Assembly: GCA_951804985.1 (NCBI GenBank)
Contig: OX638134.1
Location: 3,162,001-3,226,000 of the forward strand
From: Dryomyza anilis
Taxonomy: Eukaryota; Arthropoda; Insecta; Diptera; Dryomyzidae
Direction of reading: 5' to 3'
DNA: 64,000 nucleotides
The translations under genes and the position numbers were made by a program. Position 1 is the stretch's first letter; each line of letters starts with the position of its first letter. Below are positions 48,600 to 60,037 of the stretch, in pieces. The notes beneath the pieces were generated by a model. That model searched no databases, was not told the DNA's origin, and was given only the letters and a program-made list of their open reading frames with translations.

Positions 48600-50120
48600 A
48601 GTGTTATCATACTTAGCATTTTCATTCATTTATTTCTTTTTTTTAATTTTTTAATACTTTTTATATATTTTCTTTAACTTTAACTTTTATTTTTGCTTTA
48701 GTTTTCGTTTTTGATCAATTCTAAAATTTCTTTTATTTCTATTTTTGATTTTGGTTTTATTTTCCCTTTTTATTTTATTTGAATTTTGTATTTTCTTCTT
48801 TTTTATTTTTTTATTTTTATCTACTAATTTCTTTTTCTTAATCTTTCACAACTATTTTTTCTTTTACTTTCATTTTCTTTAACTTGCACAACAATTTTTC
48901 CTTTACTCAATATTTTTATTTATTTTTATTCATTTTTTTTACTTTTTTTTTGTTTTATTTTTTCGTTTAATTCCTTCTTTTTAATCTATCCTTCATTTTA
49001 TCTTTTTTTGTTTTGTTTTATATATTTTTTCTTTACATATTTAATTTTTTATTTAGTTTTATTCTGTTTTAAATTTCTTTTTCTTAAATTATGTCGTACT
49101 TTAAAAAAATCTGCTTTTAATAACTTTTTTTTATTACCTTTTCTTTGACTTTGATATTGTATTGTTATTTTTCATTATGTTTTTCTCATCATTTTAAAAA
49201 TAATATATTTTTTTTATTTTTTTTTTTTTTCATTTTTTATATATGTTTTTTACATCACCTGTTTTTTTGCAACTTTTGACAGAAATTTGAATATTGAGAA
49301 CACAATTTTTTTAACCTTTTTTTTTCAATTCTTTTTTTATAATTTTTTTATTGTTTTTTTTTTTCATTTTTTTTCTTTTTTTTCCTATTGTCGACATTTT
49401 TTGAAACTCACTTGATTTGACAGTAATTTGCATATGTTCCTTATCACACTCATCAACCCCCATAACCCTACCTTTTACAGTTTTCCGTCTTTTTTTTCTT
49501 CTACTGAAAGTTTTACATATTTTGATGTGCTCATTTGATCGTTTTCTTCTTTTTTAATTTTTTTTTCTTTTCTTTTTGTACCAATTTTGTAATACTCGAT
49601 TTTCACACAAAATTCTTTAATAAAATTTGCAAATTGACATTTTGATGGATTTTGTCACTTACAACATCATGCATGTGTGCGCTGATTGTATCAAGTGCGA
49701 TGACGGATGGTTTTGATATTTCTGATGTTGGTGTTTAAGATATTTTTGCTTTTTTTTTAATTTTATTTTACAATATTTTTTTTTTACTAAAATTTATTTT
49801 ATTTTAATTTTTTTATTTTATGAATTTAATTCATTTTTATTCAATTTTTTTTGGTTTATTGTTTTTTTTTTTTGAAATGTTTAACAAAATATTTAAATAT
49901 TTATCAAAAATAGTTTTATTTTATTTCTTTATATATTATTTAAAATCATTTTATGTTTTATTTCTTTGAATTTGTTATAATTTATTTTTTTCAATTTTTA
50001 ATATTTATTTATATAATTATTTATTAATTTTTTGGTTAATAAAATTTAATTTAAAATTTTCGTATTTTATTCTATTTTTATTTTGTACATTTAAATATCT
50101 CAAAAAATACTTTATAGTAT
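48600..50120 (+). repeat. 1.5-kb T-rich low-complexity region
   Basis: The plus strand is mainly T with interspersed A and C (TTTTATTTTTTTATTTTTAT). It is the composition mirror of the A-rich region at 45.8-47.5 kb, so transcribed RNA could pair between the two. 49260-49720 is less extreme. Confidence 0.85.
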
Positions 50121-51354
50121 TTTATCTAAATTCATAATACTTTGAAATTAAATATTCTGCATGCACACTACGAACTCCTGCCATGCATTGCAGCGCATCA
50201 AAGTTGCTGCCTAACTTTAGGCACTTGAGCATTTAAGCACTTGAAACTTTGCATAGATCACGTAAATCATTTGACGTGTGTCATGCATTTGAGCAGTATT
50301 TTGGCATGGTTACAACACAACTAAAAACTAATTAGAATTTATTTGATTTAATTTGTATTAAATACCAAGTCAAATAACACCAACAAAATGCACCACAAAG
50401 TATGCAATTTATTTTGCCTAAAACATTTAACAATAGTTGACAACATATTGTTGCCTTCGTAATAATGTTGACAACATATTATTTGTCAAACGTATTTCAC
50501 GACAAATTGCGAAATTTTGCAAATCAAAACTAATAAGCATTGCATACTTTTAGGTAGAATTTGAAGCATGTGTTGCCTTTTGACAATAATTTCAATTAAA
50601 TGCGACAGAAAATTGGCTGCTAGTTGTTGCCACTCACCACATAAGGCGTTGCTTGCGGTAGCAGCCACCAGCGGCAACAGCACCAGCAGCAGCAACAACC
50701 CATTCACTTAAGCGAATTTTAATTAAAGCGAATTTAATTAGTGTGGCAACGTTGCTGCTCCTGTCGCTGCTGCTGATGCGTTTGTCAAGACAAACGCCAT
50801 ACTTGCGGTGTTGCTGTTGTCATCATCGTCGTCAAGGCAACGACAACGACACAAGCAATGAGCAGCAACAATATTGGTTGCAACAACAACAGCAAACTCA
50901 TCAGCAACAACTTCACCATGTCAGCCACCAATGCGCGCATAATTTTGTCCAACGTCCGGCGACACCTCAAGCAGTGGTTGCCAAAATTGCTCTTCAGTCA
51001 GTGCAACCGAATTGCCCGCAAATTTTGCAGTCGAAATCGTGTTGTAGTCCTTGTCGGGTAGCAGTCAAATTCAATTGCAAGCGGCTCTTATTAAGCTGCA
51101 TCGTCTGCAGCATGCTTTTGTTGCCGGCTCTTGGGTGTCATTGCTGTTGCGATGTCATTAACATTTTGTTGGTTGTTGGCACGACCGCATATTTTGCGTA
51201 ATAAGTAGGCATGTTCTTGTTATGTTGCTGCCGACAGCAGTGATGTTGCTGCTTTAATAAGTAAGAATCAAGCGATTTTTAATGTATGGAAAGAGGAAAT
51301 TGACGATTTGTAGTGAAATATTTCATTTCTAGCGTACTTTAATTTTTGGTGAAA
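50121..51354. other. Unique non-coding sequence with CAG/CAA-type triplets
   Basis: 50640-50700 and 50750-50900 are CAGCAG/CTGCTG-rich. The 152-codon frame at 50743-51201 starts at GTG and is Q/L/C-rich, best explained by triplet repeats. Motif copy TTGCATACTTTTAGGT at 50540-50555. Confidence 0.5.
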
Positions 51355-53560
51355 AGTTTACTTTTTGCATTTTTGAATTTTTAGTGAAAAATTGAATTTT
51401 TAAGTGAAATATTGAATTTTTAGTGAAATATCGAATTATTGGTGAAAAATTAAATATATGGTGAAAAATGAAATTTTTAGTGTAAAATTGAATATTTAGT
51501 GAATAATTGAATTTTTAGTGATAAATTGAATTTTTAGTGATAAATTGAATTTTTAGTGAAAAATTGAATTTTTAGTGAAAAATTTAATTTTTAGTGAAAT
51601 ATTAAAATTTTAGTGAAAAATGGAATTTTTAGTGAAAAATTGAATGTTTTACTGAAAAATTGAATTTTTAGTGAAAAATTGAATTTTTAGTGAAAAATTG
51701 AATTTTTAGTGAAAAATTGAATTTTTAGTGAAAAATTGAATTTTTAGTGAAAAATTGAATTTTTAGTGAAAAATTGAATTTTTAGTGAAAAATTGAATTT
51801 TTAGTGAAAAATTGAATTTTTAGTGAAAAATTGAATTTTTAGTGAAAAATTGAATTTTTAGTGAAAAATTGAATTTTTAGTGAAATATTGAATTTTTCAC
51901 TAAAATTTCATTTAGTTAAAAATTGAATTTTTAGTGAAAATTTGAATTTTTAGTGAAAATTTTAATTTTAAGTGAAAATTTTAATTTTGAGTGAAAAATT
52001 GAATTTATAGTGAAATTGAATTTATAGTGAAAAATTAAATTTTAAGTGAAAAATGAATTTGAAGTGAAAAATTGAATTTTTAGTGAAATATTGAATTTTT
52101 AGTTAAAAATTGAATTTTTAGTTAAAAATTGAATTTTTAGTTAAAAATTGAATTTTTAGTGAAAAATTGAATTTTTAGTGAAAATTTTAATTTTTAGTGA
52201 AAATTTTAATTTTTAGTGAAGAATTGAATTTTTAGTAAAAAATTGAATTTTTAGTGAAAAATTGAATTTTTAGCGAAAAATTGAATTTTTAGTGAAATAT
52301 TGAATTGTTAGTGAAAATTTAATTTTTAGTGAAAAATTGAATTTCTAGTGAAAAATTGAATTTTTCACTAAAATTTCATTTAGTTAAAAATTGAATTTTT
52401 AGTGAAAATTTGAATTTTTAGTGAAAATTTTAATTTTTAGTGAAAATTTTAATTTTGAGTGATAAATTGAATTTATAGTGAAATTGAATTTATAGTGAAA
52501 AATTAAATTTTAAGTGAAAAATGAATTTGAAGTGAAATATTGAATTTTTAGTTAAAAATTGAATTTTTAGTTAAAAATTGAATTTTTAGTGAAAAATTGA
52601 ATTTTTAGTGAAAAATTGAATTTTTAGTGAAAAATTGAATTTTTAGTGAAAAATTGAATTTTTAGTTAAAAATTGAATTTATAGTGAAAAATTGAATTAT
52701 TAGTGAAAAATTGAATTTTTAGTGAAAATTTGAATTTTTAGTGAAAATTTGAATTTTTAGTGAAAAATTGAATTTTTAGTGAAAATTTTAATTTTTAGTG
52801 AAGAATTGAATTTTTAGTAAAAAATTGAATTTTTAGTGAAAAATTGAATTTTTAGTGAAAAATTTAATTTTTAGTGAAAAATTGAATTTTTAGTGAAAAA
52901 TTAAATTTTTAGTGAAAAACCGAGTTTTTAGTGAAATTCGAATTTCTAGTGAAAAATAAAATTTGTAGTAAAAATTTGAACTTTATGTTAAAAATTGAAT
53001 TTGTAGTAATAATTTTAACTTTAAGTTAAAAATTGAATTTTTAGTGAAAAATTGAATTTTTAGTGAAAAATTGAATTTTTAGTGAAAAATTGAATTTTTA
53101 GTGAAAAATTGAATTTTTAGTGAAAAATTGAATTTTTAGTGAAAAATTGAATTTTTAGTGAAAAATTGAATTTTTAGTGAAAAATTGAATTTTTAGTGAA
53201 AAATTGAATTTTTAGTGAAAAATTGAATTTTTAGTGAAAAATTGAATTTTTAGTGAAAAATTGAATTTTTAGTGAAAAATTGAATTTTTAGTGAAAAATT
53301 GAATTTTTAGTGAAAAATTGAATTTTTAGTGAAAAATTGAATTTTTAGTGAAAAATTGAATTTTTTTGTAAAAATTGAATTTTTAGTGAAAATTGAATTT
53401 TTAGTGAAAAATCGAATTTCTAGTGAAAAATAAAATTTGTAGTAAAAATTTGAACTTTATGTTAAAAATTGAATTTGTAGTAATAATTTTAACTTTAAGT
53501 TAAAAATTGAATTTTTTGTAAAAAATTAAATTTTTAGTGAAAATTAAAATTTTTATTTTT
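51355..53560 (-). repeat. 19-bp minisatellite, inverted orientation, about 115 copies with higher-order structure
   Basis: The unit reads TTGAATTTTTAGTGAAAAA, the reverse complement of the unit in the other arrays. A distinctive variant block with one flipped unit (TTTTTCACTAAAATTTCATT) lies at 51886-52065 and again at 52359-52535 (offset 468). Another (AAAATAAAATTTGTAGTAAA) lies at about 52952 and 53426 (offset 474). Both offsets are about 25 units. Homogeneous stretches are 51640-51880 and 53030-53360. Confidence 0.97.
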
Positions 53561-54774
53561 GTGGTAAATTAAATTTTTAATTCAAAAATTAAATTTTTAT
53601 ATTGAAAAGTATTAAAAATTTTAATTTAAATTTGCATTTAATGTTATTTAATGTACCATTTGCTTGCAGTTGTAGTGCTTTTAACACAATTAAACTCAAG
53701 TTATAATTAAAATTAAATTTCGCTTAAATAAAAATATCGCACATACGTCATATGTGTGCTGTGTCCACCAGGGCCGCTGGTGCTACGTGTGGCATGACAA
53801 ATAAAATTGGTGAAAAGTTAATTTTCTGTGCATAACAATAAAACCGGCGGGCAGTAAATTTCATTTGGATATTTATAAAAAAAAAATTAAAAATGCTGTT
53901 GCTGCAAGGACGACGACATCGATGCTGAAGGCGAAAATGCAAATTTCACAATTCATAAAATAAAATTAACGCCAACAGCGGCCTGTTTATGTGCAGCGTT
54001 ATTTAAATATGCATGTGGCATATACCATGTATTTTGTATATTTTGACATGTACAACATATCTACTTAAGCAGGCCTTTTTTTGATTTAATTTGCAAGTTT
54101 TCGCTTTTAATTAAATGCAACAATGCTGCGAGGCGGTTAAACTTAATATGTGCACAGCCACAAATACAGACAGACAGACAGTGAGAGAGACGGACAAATC
54201 GAAAGACAGACAGATAGACAAATTGACACAACTGCAGACAGACAGACAGACACATTTAAAAAATAAATGTTAATAACAACTGCCAACAATGCGTAATTGT
54301 TAATGATGCGTAGTGCATAATTTACTTGAAGCCATCCGTCCGCGCGCCGTTGGGCAATAAAAAAGAAGTGAAATAAAAAAAATATTTAAAAATTAAAAAA
54401 AGATTCGGAAATATATTCTTTTGGCGTAAATAAAAATATTTTTCTTTTTGCTGCCTTTAGGCGCATAATTTAAGCGTTGTAATTATTGCAGCTGTTAATG
54501 TTGCTGCTGTCTTGAATTCCGCGAGGCACTTTGGCAACATTTGCAGAAGGAAATGATTTTAATACAGAAACTGAAAATTATTTTTTAAATCAGTATAAAC
54601 TTAAGTTATTCAGCATTTCACTTCAAATTTAATCTTTCGCTTTTGAGCAATAAAATGTTATTTCAAAACAAAAATTTAAATAAACCAAATCAATTTTTCA
54701 CTCGAAAATAAATTTAAAAATAAATATCCAGCATTAAATTATACTCAGTTTTGAAATAAAAAATGTATTAAAAA
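53561..54774. other. Unique spacer between opposing 19-bp arrays
   Basis: (CAGA)n tracts lie at 54165-54255 (GACAGACAGACAG, then ACAGACAGATAGACA). No exon recognised. This ~1.2 kb would be the loop if the arrays on either side pair. Confidence 0.55.
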
Positions 54775-55381
54775 TTTTAAAATTTAACTAAAAATTCAAA
54801 TTTTCAATAAAAATTAAATTTTTCACTTAAAATTCATTTTTTCATTAAAAATAAATTTGTTCACTAAAAATTTAATTTTTTACTAAAATTCAGTTTTTCA
54901 CTAAAAATTCAATTTTTCACTAAAAATTCAATTTTTCACTAAAAATTCAATTTTTCACTAAAAATTCAATTTTTCACTAAAAATTCAAATTTTCACTAAA
55001 AATTCAAATTTTCACTAAAAATTCAAATTTTCACTAAAAATTCAATTTTTCACTAAAAATTCAATTTTTCACTAAAAATTCAATTTTTCACTAAAAATTC
55101 AATTTTTCACTAAAAATTCAATTTTTCACTAAAAATTCAATTTTTCACTAAAAATTCAATTTTTCACTAAAAATTCAATTTTTCACTAAAAATTCAATTT
55201 TTCACTAAAAATTCAATTTTTCACTAAAAATTCAATTTTTCACTAAAAATTCAATTTTTCACTAAAAATTCAATTTTTCACTAAAAATTCAATTTTTCAC
55301 TAAAAATTCAATTTTTCACTAAAAATTCAATTTTTCACTAAAAATTCAATTTTTCACTAAAAATTCAATTTTTCACTAAAA
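54775..55381 (+). repeat. 19-bp minisatellite, array at 54.8 kb (about 31 copies)
   Basis: Plus orientation. From 54905 to 55378 the units are almost identical, indicating very recent expansion. It ends abruptly at CACTAAAACAAACAGCC. Confidence 0.98.
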
Positions 55382-56544
55382 CAAACAGCCACTGCTCTCC
55401 ATTTAAGCGCCGCATAAAAAGCGATAAAAAAAACACATGCAGCACCGCATTAAATGACGGATTAATATGGCAACGCCATAAAAACAAAATCCACTCTCTG
55501 GAGCAGCGAAAACTTCATTAAAGATCACAGCAGCAGCTGCTGTTACAAGTAGCTCCTGCTAGTTGCTGTCGGACGCTTTTAAAAGTAGAAGCAGCAGCAA
55601 CATAAAAACCGGAAATTAAATTTAGCAACACAAACAACAACTACTTCATGTAGTATGTAGGTACTACACACACTGCTCATATTCTACATAGTAAATTGCT
55701 GCAAATAACCGCAGGAGACAAAGTTTTGCCAAAACTTGTGATAGCAAGAGTAACCCAAAAAAAGTGGTAACAAAAAAAAAGGAAAGAAAAAGTATTAACT
55801 ACAAAATAAAGCCCTTAATATAATAAAATAGAGTAAAGTATAGGCAACCCACACAATATTTTAGATGTTTGTCAAGTTAATGCCTCTGCCACACCCACTC
55901 TTTTCAACCTCGTCCATGCCGCAGTGCGGCTCAATTACAAGTTTGGCGCGCAAGTTTTCAATAAAAATGTCAAAGTTCAGACCACATACTCAACCCCTCA
56001 CTCACGCAGACCGCAAAAAGAAAGGATTAACAATATTTTATTAACCCAATGCGGTGTGGTGTGGTTGGTGCTGTCGGCCACACCCCCTGCCTGCCACTAA
56101 AGTTACAACTTTCAGTTGGCTATCCCTATTTTATTTATACCTTTTATTGGTCATGTGGTTGACTCTTTCGTCGTTCACGTTTATTACTTTTTGGCTTTTG
56201 GTGTCCTTGGCGTACGCCCACCTTGGAGCGCTGCCCAAAGTTTGACTTGATGCCAAAGCATTTATTAATATTGCCTCTTAATGCTGCATACTTTTAGGCG
56301 CTTTGCACATATATCCGCTATGCTTTAATTGGATTTATTTCGGCTAACTTCCTTTAGTCGGTTTTTCGATATCTTTCGATATTGCACAAATAAAATAAAT
56401 GGTTTGTTTTAGCCCTAAATCTAATTATTGACTTTTGTTGCATAGTTTTTGACATTAGGGATATTTTAATTAATGATACTAAGAGGATTAGGGCTTCTTT
56501 TAACTAACTTCACATTATTGAAATTAAACCTTTAATAAAAAATT
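55382..56544. other. Unique non-coding sequence
   Basis: 55380-55720 is less AT-rich. Motif copy CTGCATACTTTTAGGC at 56284-56299. No exon recognised. Confidence 0.5.
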
Positions 56545-57740
56545 AAATTAAAAAATTAAATGTTTCATTTTTTTTGCTTAAAGTTTCATTAAAAAAAATA
56601 TTTTTTTTTCATTAAAATTTTAATTTTTAATTAAAAATATAATTTTTAATTAATAATTTTAATTTTCACTAAAATTCCAATTTTTTCACGGAAAATTTAA
56701 TTGTTCACCAAAAAATTCAAATTTTCACTAGAAATTCAATTTTTCACTAAAAATTCAATTTTTTACTAAAAATTCAATTTTTCACTTAAAATTCACTACA
56801 AATTAAATTTTTCACTAAAAATTCAAATTTTCACTAAAAATTCAAATTTTCACTAGAAATTAAATTGTTCACTAAAAATTCAATTTTTCAATAAAAATTC
56901 AATTTTTCTAAAAATTCAACTTTCACTAAAAATTAAATTTTTCACTAAAAATTCAATTTATCACTAAAAATTTAATTTTTCACAAAAAATTTAATTTTTC
57001 ACTAAAAATTCAGGTTTTAGCAAAAAATTAAATTTTTCAAGAAAAATTCAACTTTCACTAAAAATTCAATTTTTCACTAAAAATTCAATTTTTCACTAAA
57101 AATTCAATTTTACACTAAAAATTCAATTTTTCACTAATAATTCAATTTTTCACTAAAAATTCAATTTTTCACTAAAAATTCAATTTTTCACTAAAAATTC
57201 AATTATTCACTAAAAATTCAATTTTTCACTAAAAATTCAATTTTTCACTAAAAATTAAATTTTTCACTAAAAATTCAATTTTTCACTAAAAATTCAATTT
57301 TTCACTAAAAATTCAATTTTTCACTAAAAATTCAATTTTTCACTAAAAATTCAGTTTTTCACTAAAAATTCAATTTTTCACTAAAAATTCAGTTTTTCAC
57401 TAAAAATTCAATTGATCACTAAAAAAAAAGTCAATTTTTCACTAAAAATTCAATTGATCACTAAAAATTTAATTGATCACTAAAAATTAAATTTTTCACT
57501 AAAAGTCAATTTTTCACTAAAAAAACTGAATTTTTCACTAAAAATTCAATTGATCACTAAAAAACGGAATTTTTCACTAAAAATTCAATTGATCACTAAA
57601 AATTTAATTGATCACTAAAAATTCAATTGAACACTATAAATTGAAATTTTTACTAAAAATGCCACTTTTCACTAAAAATTCAATTTTTCTCTAAAAATTC
57701 AATTTTTCACTGAAAATTCAATTTTCACTAAAAATTCAGA
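56545..57740 (+). repeat. 19-bp minisatellite, array at 56.5 kb (about 60 copies), with TTGATCAC variant block
   Basis: Plus orientation; the 5' third is diverged and 57060-57400 is nearly homogeneous. Between 57405 and 57620 several units read CAATTGATCACTAAAA, a variant with a TTGATCA palindrome, mixed with normal units in an ABAB-like order. Confidence 0.97.
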
Positions 57741-59129
57741 CAATTTACATTTAATTTTTCGCGAAACATTTTTCCTAAGTACAACTCATTTCATTTAACA
57801 TTGAATTTATTGTTTCTACTTTTCTTTTATTTATTTTTCAAATTATCTGCTCAATCGTTGTGCTTCGTCCGACAAAACATAGCAATTAACACGCGTTTAA
57901 AATACTTCACAATCATTGCATTTGACCCTCACCGCCTTCCAGCAACTCCTATCCTCCGAAATGTATTTCAAATTCCTGTCTGTTTAACTGCGCTACAGGC
58001 AAAAATCAAGCATTGCGTTCGGTATTTTTTCTACTATTCTTTTACTTATTCTTCACCAAACACATTTGTGCGCTTAAATAAATAGCAAAAATGGTAGTCG
58101 TAGAAAAAAGAATTCAATTCGAAATGAAGCAGCAAAAATCAAAGAAATTCCAAATGTTGTGCAGAACAAAATGAGTACAAAAACAATGACAAGAAAATAC
58201 TATAAAACAAAAAAAATAAAACTCAGTCAAACAAACAACAATTTACAGCATCTACTACAATTTGCCAATTGGCCTGAAGATGCTGAAGAAGAAGAAACGG
58301 TGGCAGCAGCAGGCGTTGCTTATTTGCCAAATTGTAGTTGGACAACAAAAACACACACAATAATACACAACAAAAATACAACAACAATAATACAACAATT
58401 ATATAACAATAACAACATTTTCAACAACAACAAAAAAAAAATATAAATTCCAATTTAAAATCCTTCTTCGCTTTGATGCTCATTTTCTACTATTTTCTAT
58501 TGTTGTTTTTGTTTTTGCTTTTGTTATTGTTTTTTTTTTTTGGTTTTATTTTTGTTTGCTTTTATTTCAGTTTTTGTTCTTGTAATTTTCATTGTTACCG
58601 CTGCTGCTCTTCTTAGCGCCGCATGCCACCTAATGCCATTTCAGCTAAACACGAATATTTTAAATAGTGCCAAAAAGTAAGCAATACATTTTACGAAAAT
58701 TAGTTTTGTGTTTTCATATTTTTAATTTTAGAAATTTTTTTAAAAATATATTTTACGTTGTTTGTCTGATCAAGAAAGATAGTTTAAAAAATGCATGTCA
58801 AAAAAACATTCAAAATATGCCAAAAAAATATGCAATAAAAAGTTTATTTTCTTATTTATGAAAAGACACTCACTAGGGCATTGTACTAGTCCCATGAACT
58901 CGCTAAATAGATATAACTTTTACACCAAAATTTTTAAAAACTCTACCAAAAGGTTAAAAAAAAACTATTTATTTAATTTTGCAAATTTTCTTTTATTTTT
59001 TTTATTGTCTATTGCAAAATTATTCATAGATATTTGACAAATCATGCAAATTCTCAAATTACGAAGAAAACAAAAAAAAAACTTCAACAATAATTTTTGT
59101 AATAATTTTAAAACATTTGCTATAAAAGT
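57741..59129. other. Unique AT-rich non-coding sequence
   Basis: CAA/AAC triplets at 58360-58440. The frame at 58159-58446 contains an acidic stretch (WPEDAEEEE) but starts in poor context, ends in Asn/Lys triplet translation and matches nothing known. No exon called. Confidence 0.45.
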
Positions 59130-59600
59130 TGCAACGTATTTTACACCAACTTCAGCAATTTGTTTTACACCGTCTTCAGCAACTTTTTCTACTGTACACC
59201 ATGATCAGAAATTTGTGTTTAAAATTTACTGCAAATTCTTTTATGTTTACTACTCATGTAATTAATTTTACACCATTCTAAAAAAAAACATCGTTTACAT
59301 CATGCAGTGAGACTAGTTTTACACCTTCATCTAAAACACCATCTTCAAAAGGAATATTGTTTTACACCATCCACTTGTTTTACATCAATTTGCCAATTTG
59401 TTTTACACCATCTTCTTTAACTAGTTTTACACCATAATCTAAAACCAATATAAAAAAGTACACCATATATTCAAATTTGTTTATACTATGTGCTGCATTT
59501 TGTTTTACCTCATTTGTGCCACAAAGTTTTACATCATCTTCTGCACAACGTTTTAAATCAATTACTTCACTCAGTTTTACATCACCTACTTGGTTTTTTG
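59130..59600 (-). repeat. Interspersed GATGGTGTAAAAC motif array downstream of the COX5B-like gene
   Basis: On the plus strand, about 15 copies of TTTTACACC/TTTTACATC occur at irregular 20-45 bp intervals, often as GTTTTACACCATCTTC: about 59140, 59163, 59262, 59318, 59360, 59378, 59400, 59425, 59528 and 59573. On the gene's strand a frame over it repeats a GVK/DVKL motif, but it is out of any supported gene. Confidence 0.75.
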
Positions 59601-59622
59601 CGTTTTTCTTCATTTTTCTGCA

Positions 59623-59634
59623 TTTTTTTTTTTT
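59623..59634 (-). other. Oligo(A) tract 19 bp after the COX5B-like stop codon
   Basis: On the minus strand, 12 uninterrupted A residues follow the stop codon after a 19-bp spacer. Together with the lack of introns this could be the remains of a poly(A) tail from reverse transcription. Homopolymer runs of this length are common in this window, so the evidence is only supportive. Confidence 0.45.
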
Positions 59635-59653
59635 GTATAAATGACAACTTCTT

Positions 59654-60037
59654 CTAAAATGCCTCCACCTCAACCAACTTAAACCAGTGGCCGCACTCGC
59701 ACCGCTTCGGTTCCTCCTTCGTCACCCACATCCACTGCGCAAACCGCTGTTCCGGATGACAAATGCAGCCGACCATGCGCGCTTCGAATGCCGAAGGCAC
59801 CAGATTCGGACATTCTTTGGTACCTGGTCCACGTTTCAAAACCTTAGTCATGCCAAACGGATCATCGCAGCCCTCTTGCATTGCGAGGCGCTCGCGTTTC
59901 TCAATGCCAGTGCAGTGTTCCATCGGTTCGATCATCTCCTTGTAGCGCCGCGGTGGCTGCAGCACCACAAGCGATGGTGCGCCTCCGTGTAGCGGTGCGG
60001 CGGTGCTGCGCGCGAGTAGTCTGCAAAGTGTAGCCAT
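59654..60037 (-). CDS. COX5B: Cytochrome c oxidase subunit 5B (complex IV), intronless, nested in the bru3-like intron
   Basis: This is a nuclear-encoded, zinc-binding subunit of mitochondrial complex IV, on the matrix side. The single exon encodes 127 residues from the ATG at 60037; an in-frame TTG two codons upstream is not needed. Residues 1-31 form an Arg/Ala/Leu-rich presequence (R6, R10, R30, R31). The mature part has HCTGIEKRERLA (41-52), KRGPGTKECPNLVPSAFEAR (68-87) and GCIC (90-93), then QWMW (101-104) and KRCECGHWFKLV (111-122). The four zinc ligands C91, C93, C113 and C115 are present in the insect-type CxC...CxC arrangement, and the length is normal. The frame is intact and more GC-rich than its surroundings, indicating selection. 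It ends TAG at 59654, and an A12 tract lies 19 bp further on its strand (59623-59634), which fits a processed retrocopy. It could be the main gene or a duplicate like the fly COX5B-like paralogue; the sequence alone cannot decide. Confidence 0.94.
   Translation of the reverse strand: MATLCRLLARSTAAPLHGGAPSLVVLQPPRRYKEMIEPMEHCTGIEKRERLAMQEGCDDPFGMTKVLKRGPGTKECPNLVPSAFEARMVGCICHPEQRFAQWMWVTKEEPKRCECGHWFKLVEVEAF

Noticed and set aside
50743..51201. 152-codon plus-strand frame with Q, L and C runs
   Set aside because: It starts at GTG. The Q/H/C/L runs come from CAG/CTG-type triplets, the opposite strand is also open, and there is no known domain.
51355..57740. Regular repeats considered as a CRISPR-like or telomeric array
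   Set aside because: Units are directly adjacent with no unique spacers, and the 19-bp AT unit is not a telomeric or CRISPR repeat. It is an ordinary minisatellite in a eukaryotic intron.
58159..58446. 95-codon frame with an acidic patch (WPEDAEEEE)
   Set aside because: The end is Asn/Lys/Thr triplet-repeat translation, the start context is ordinary intron sequence, and there is no recognised homology.
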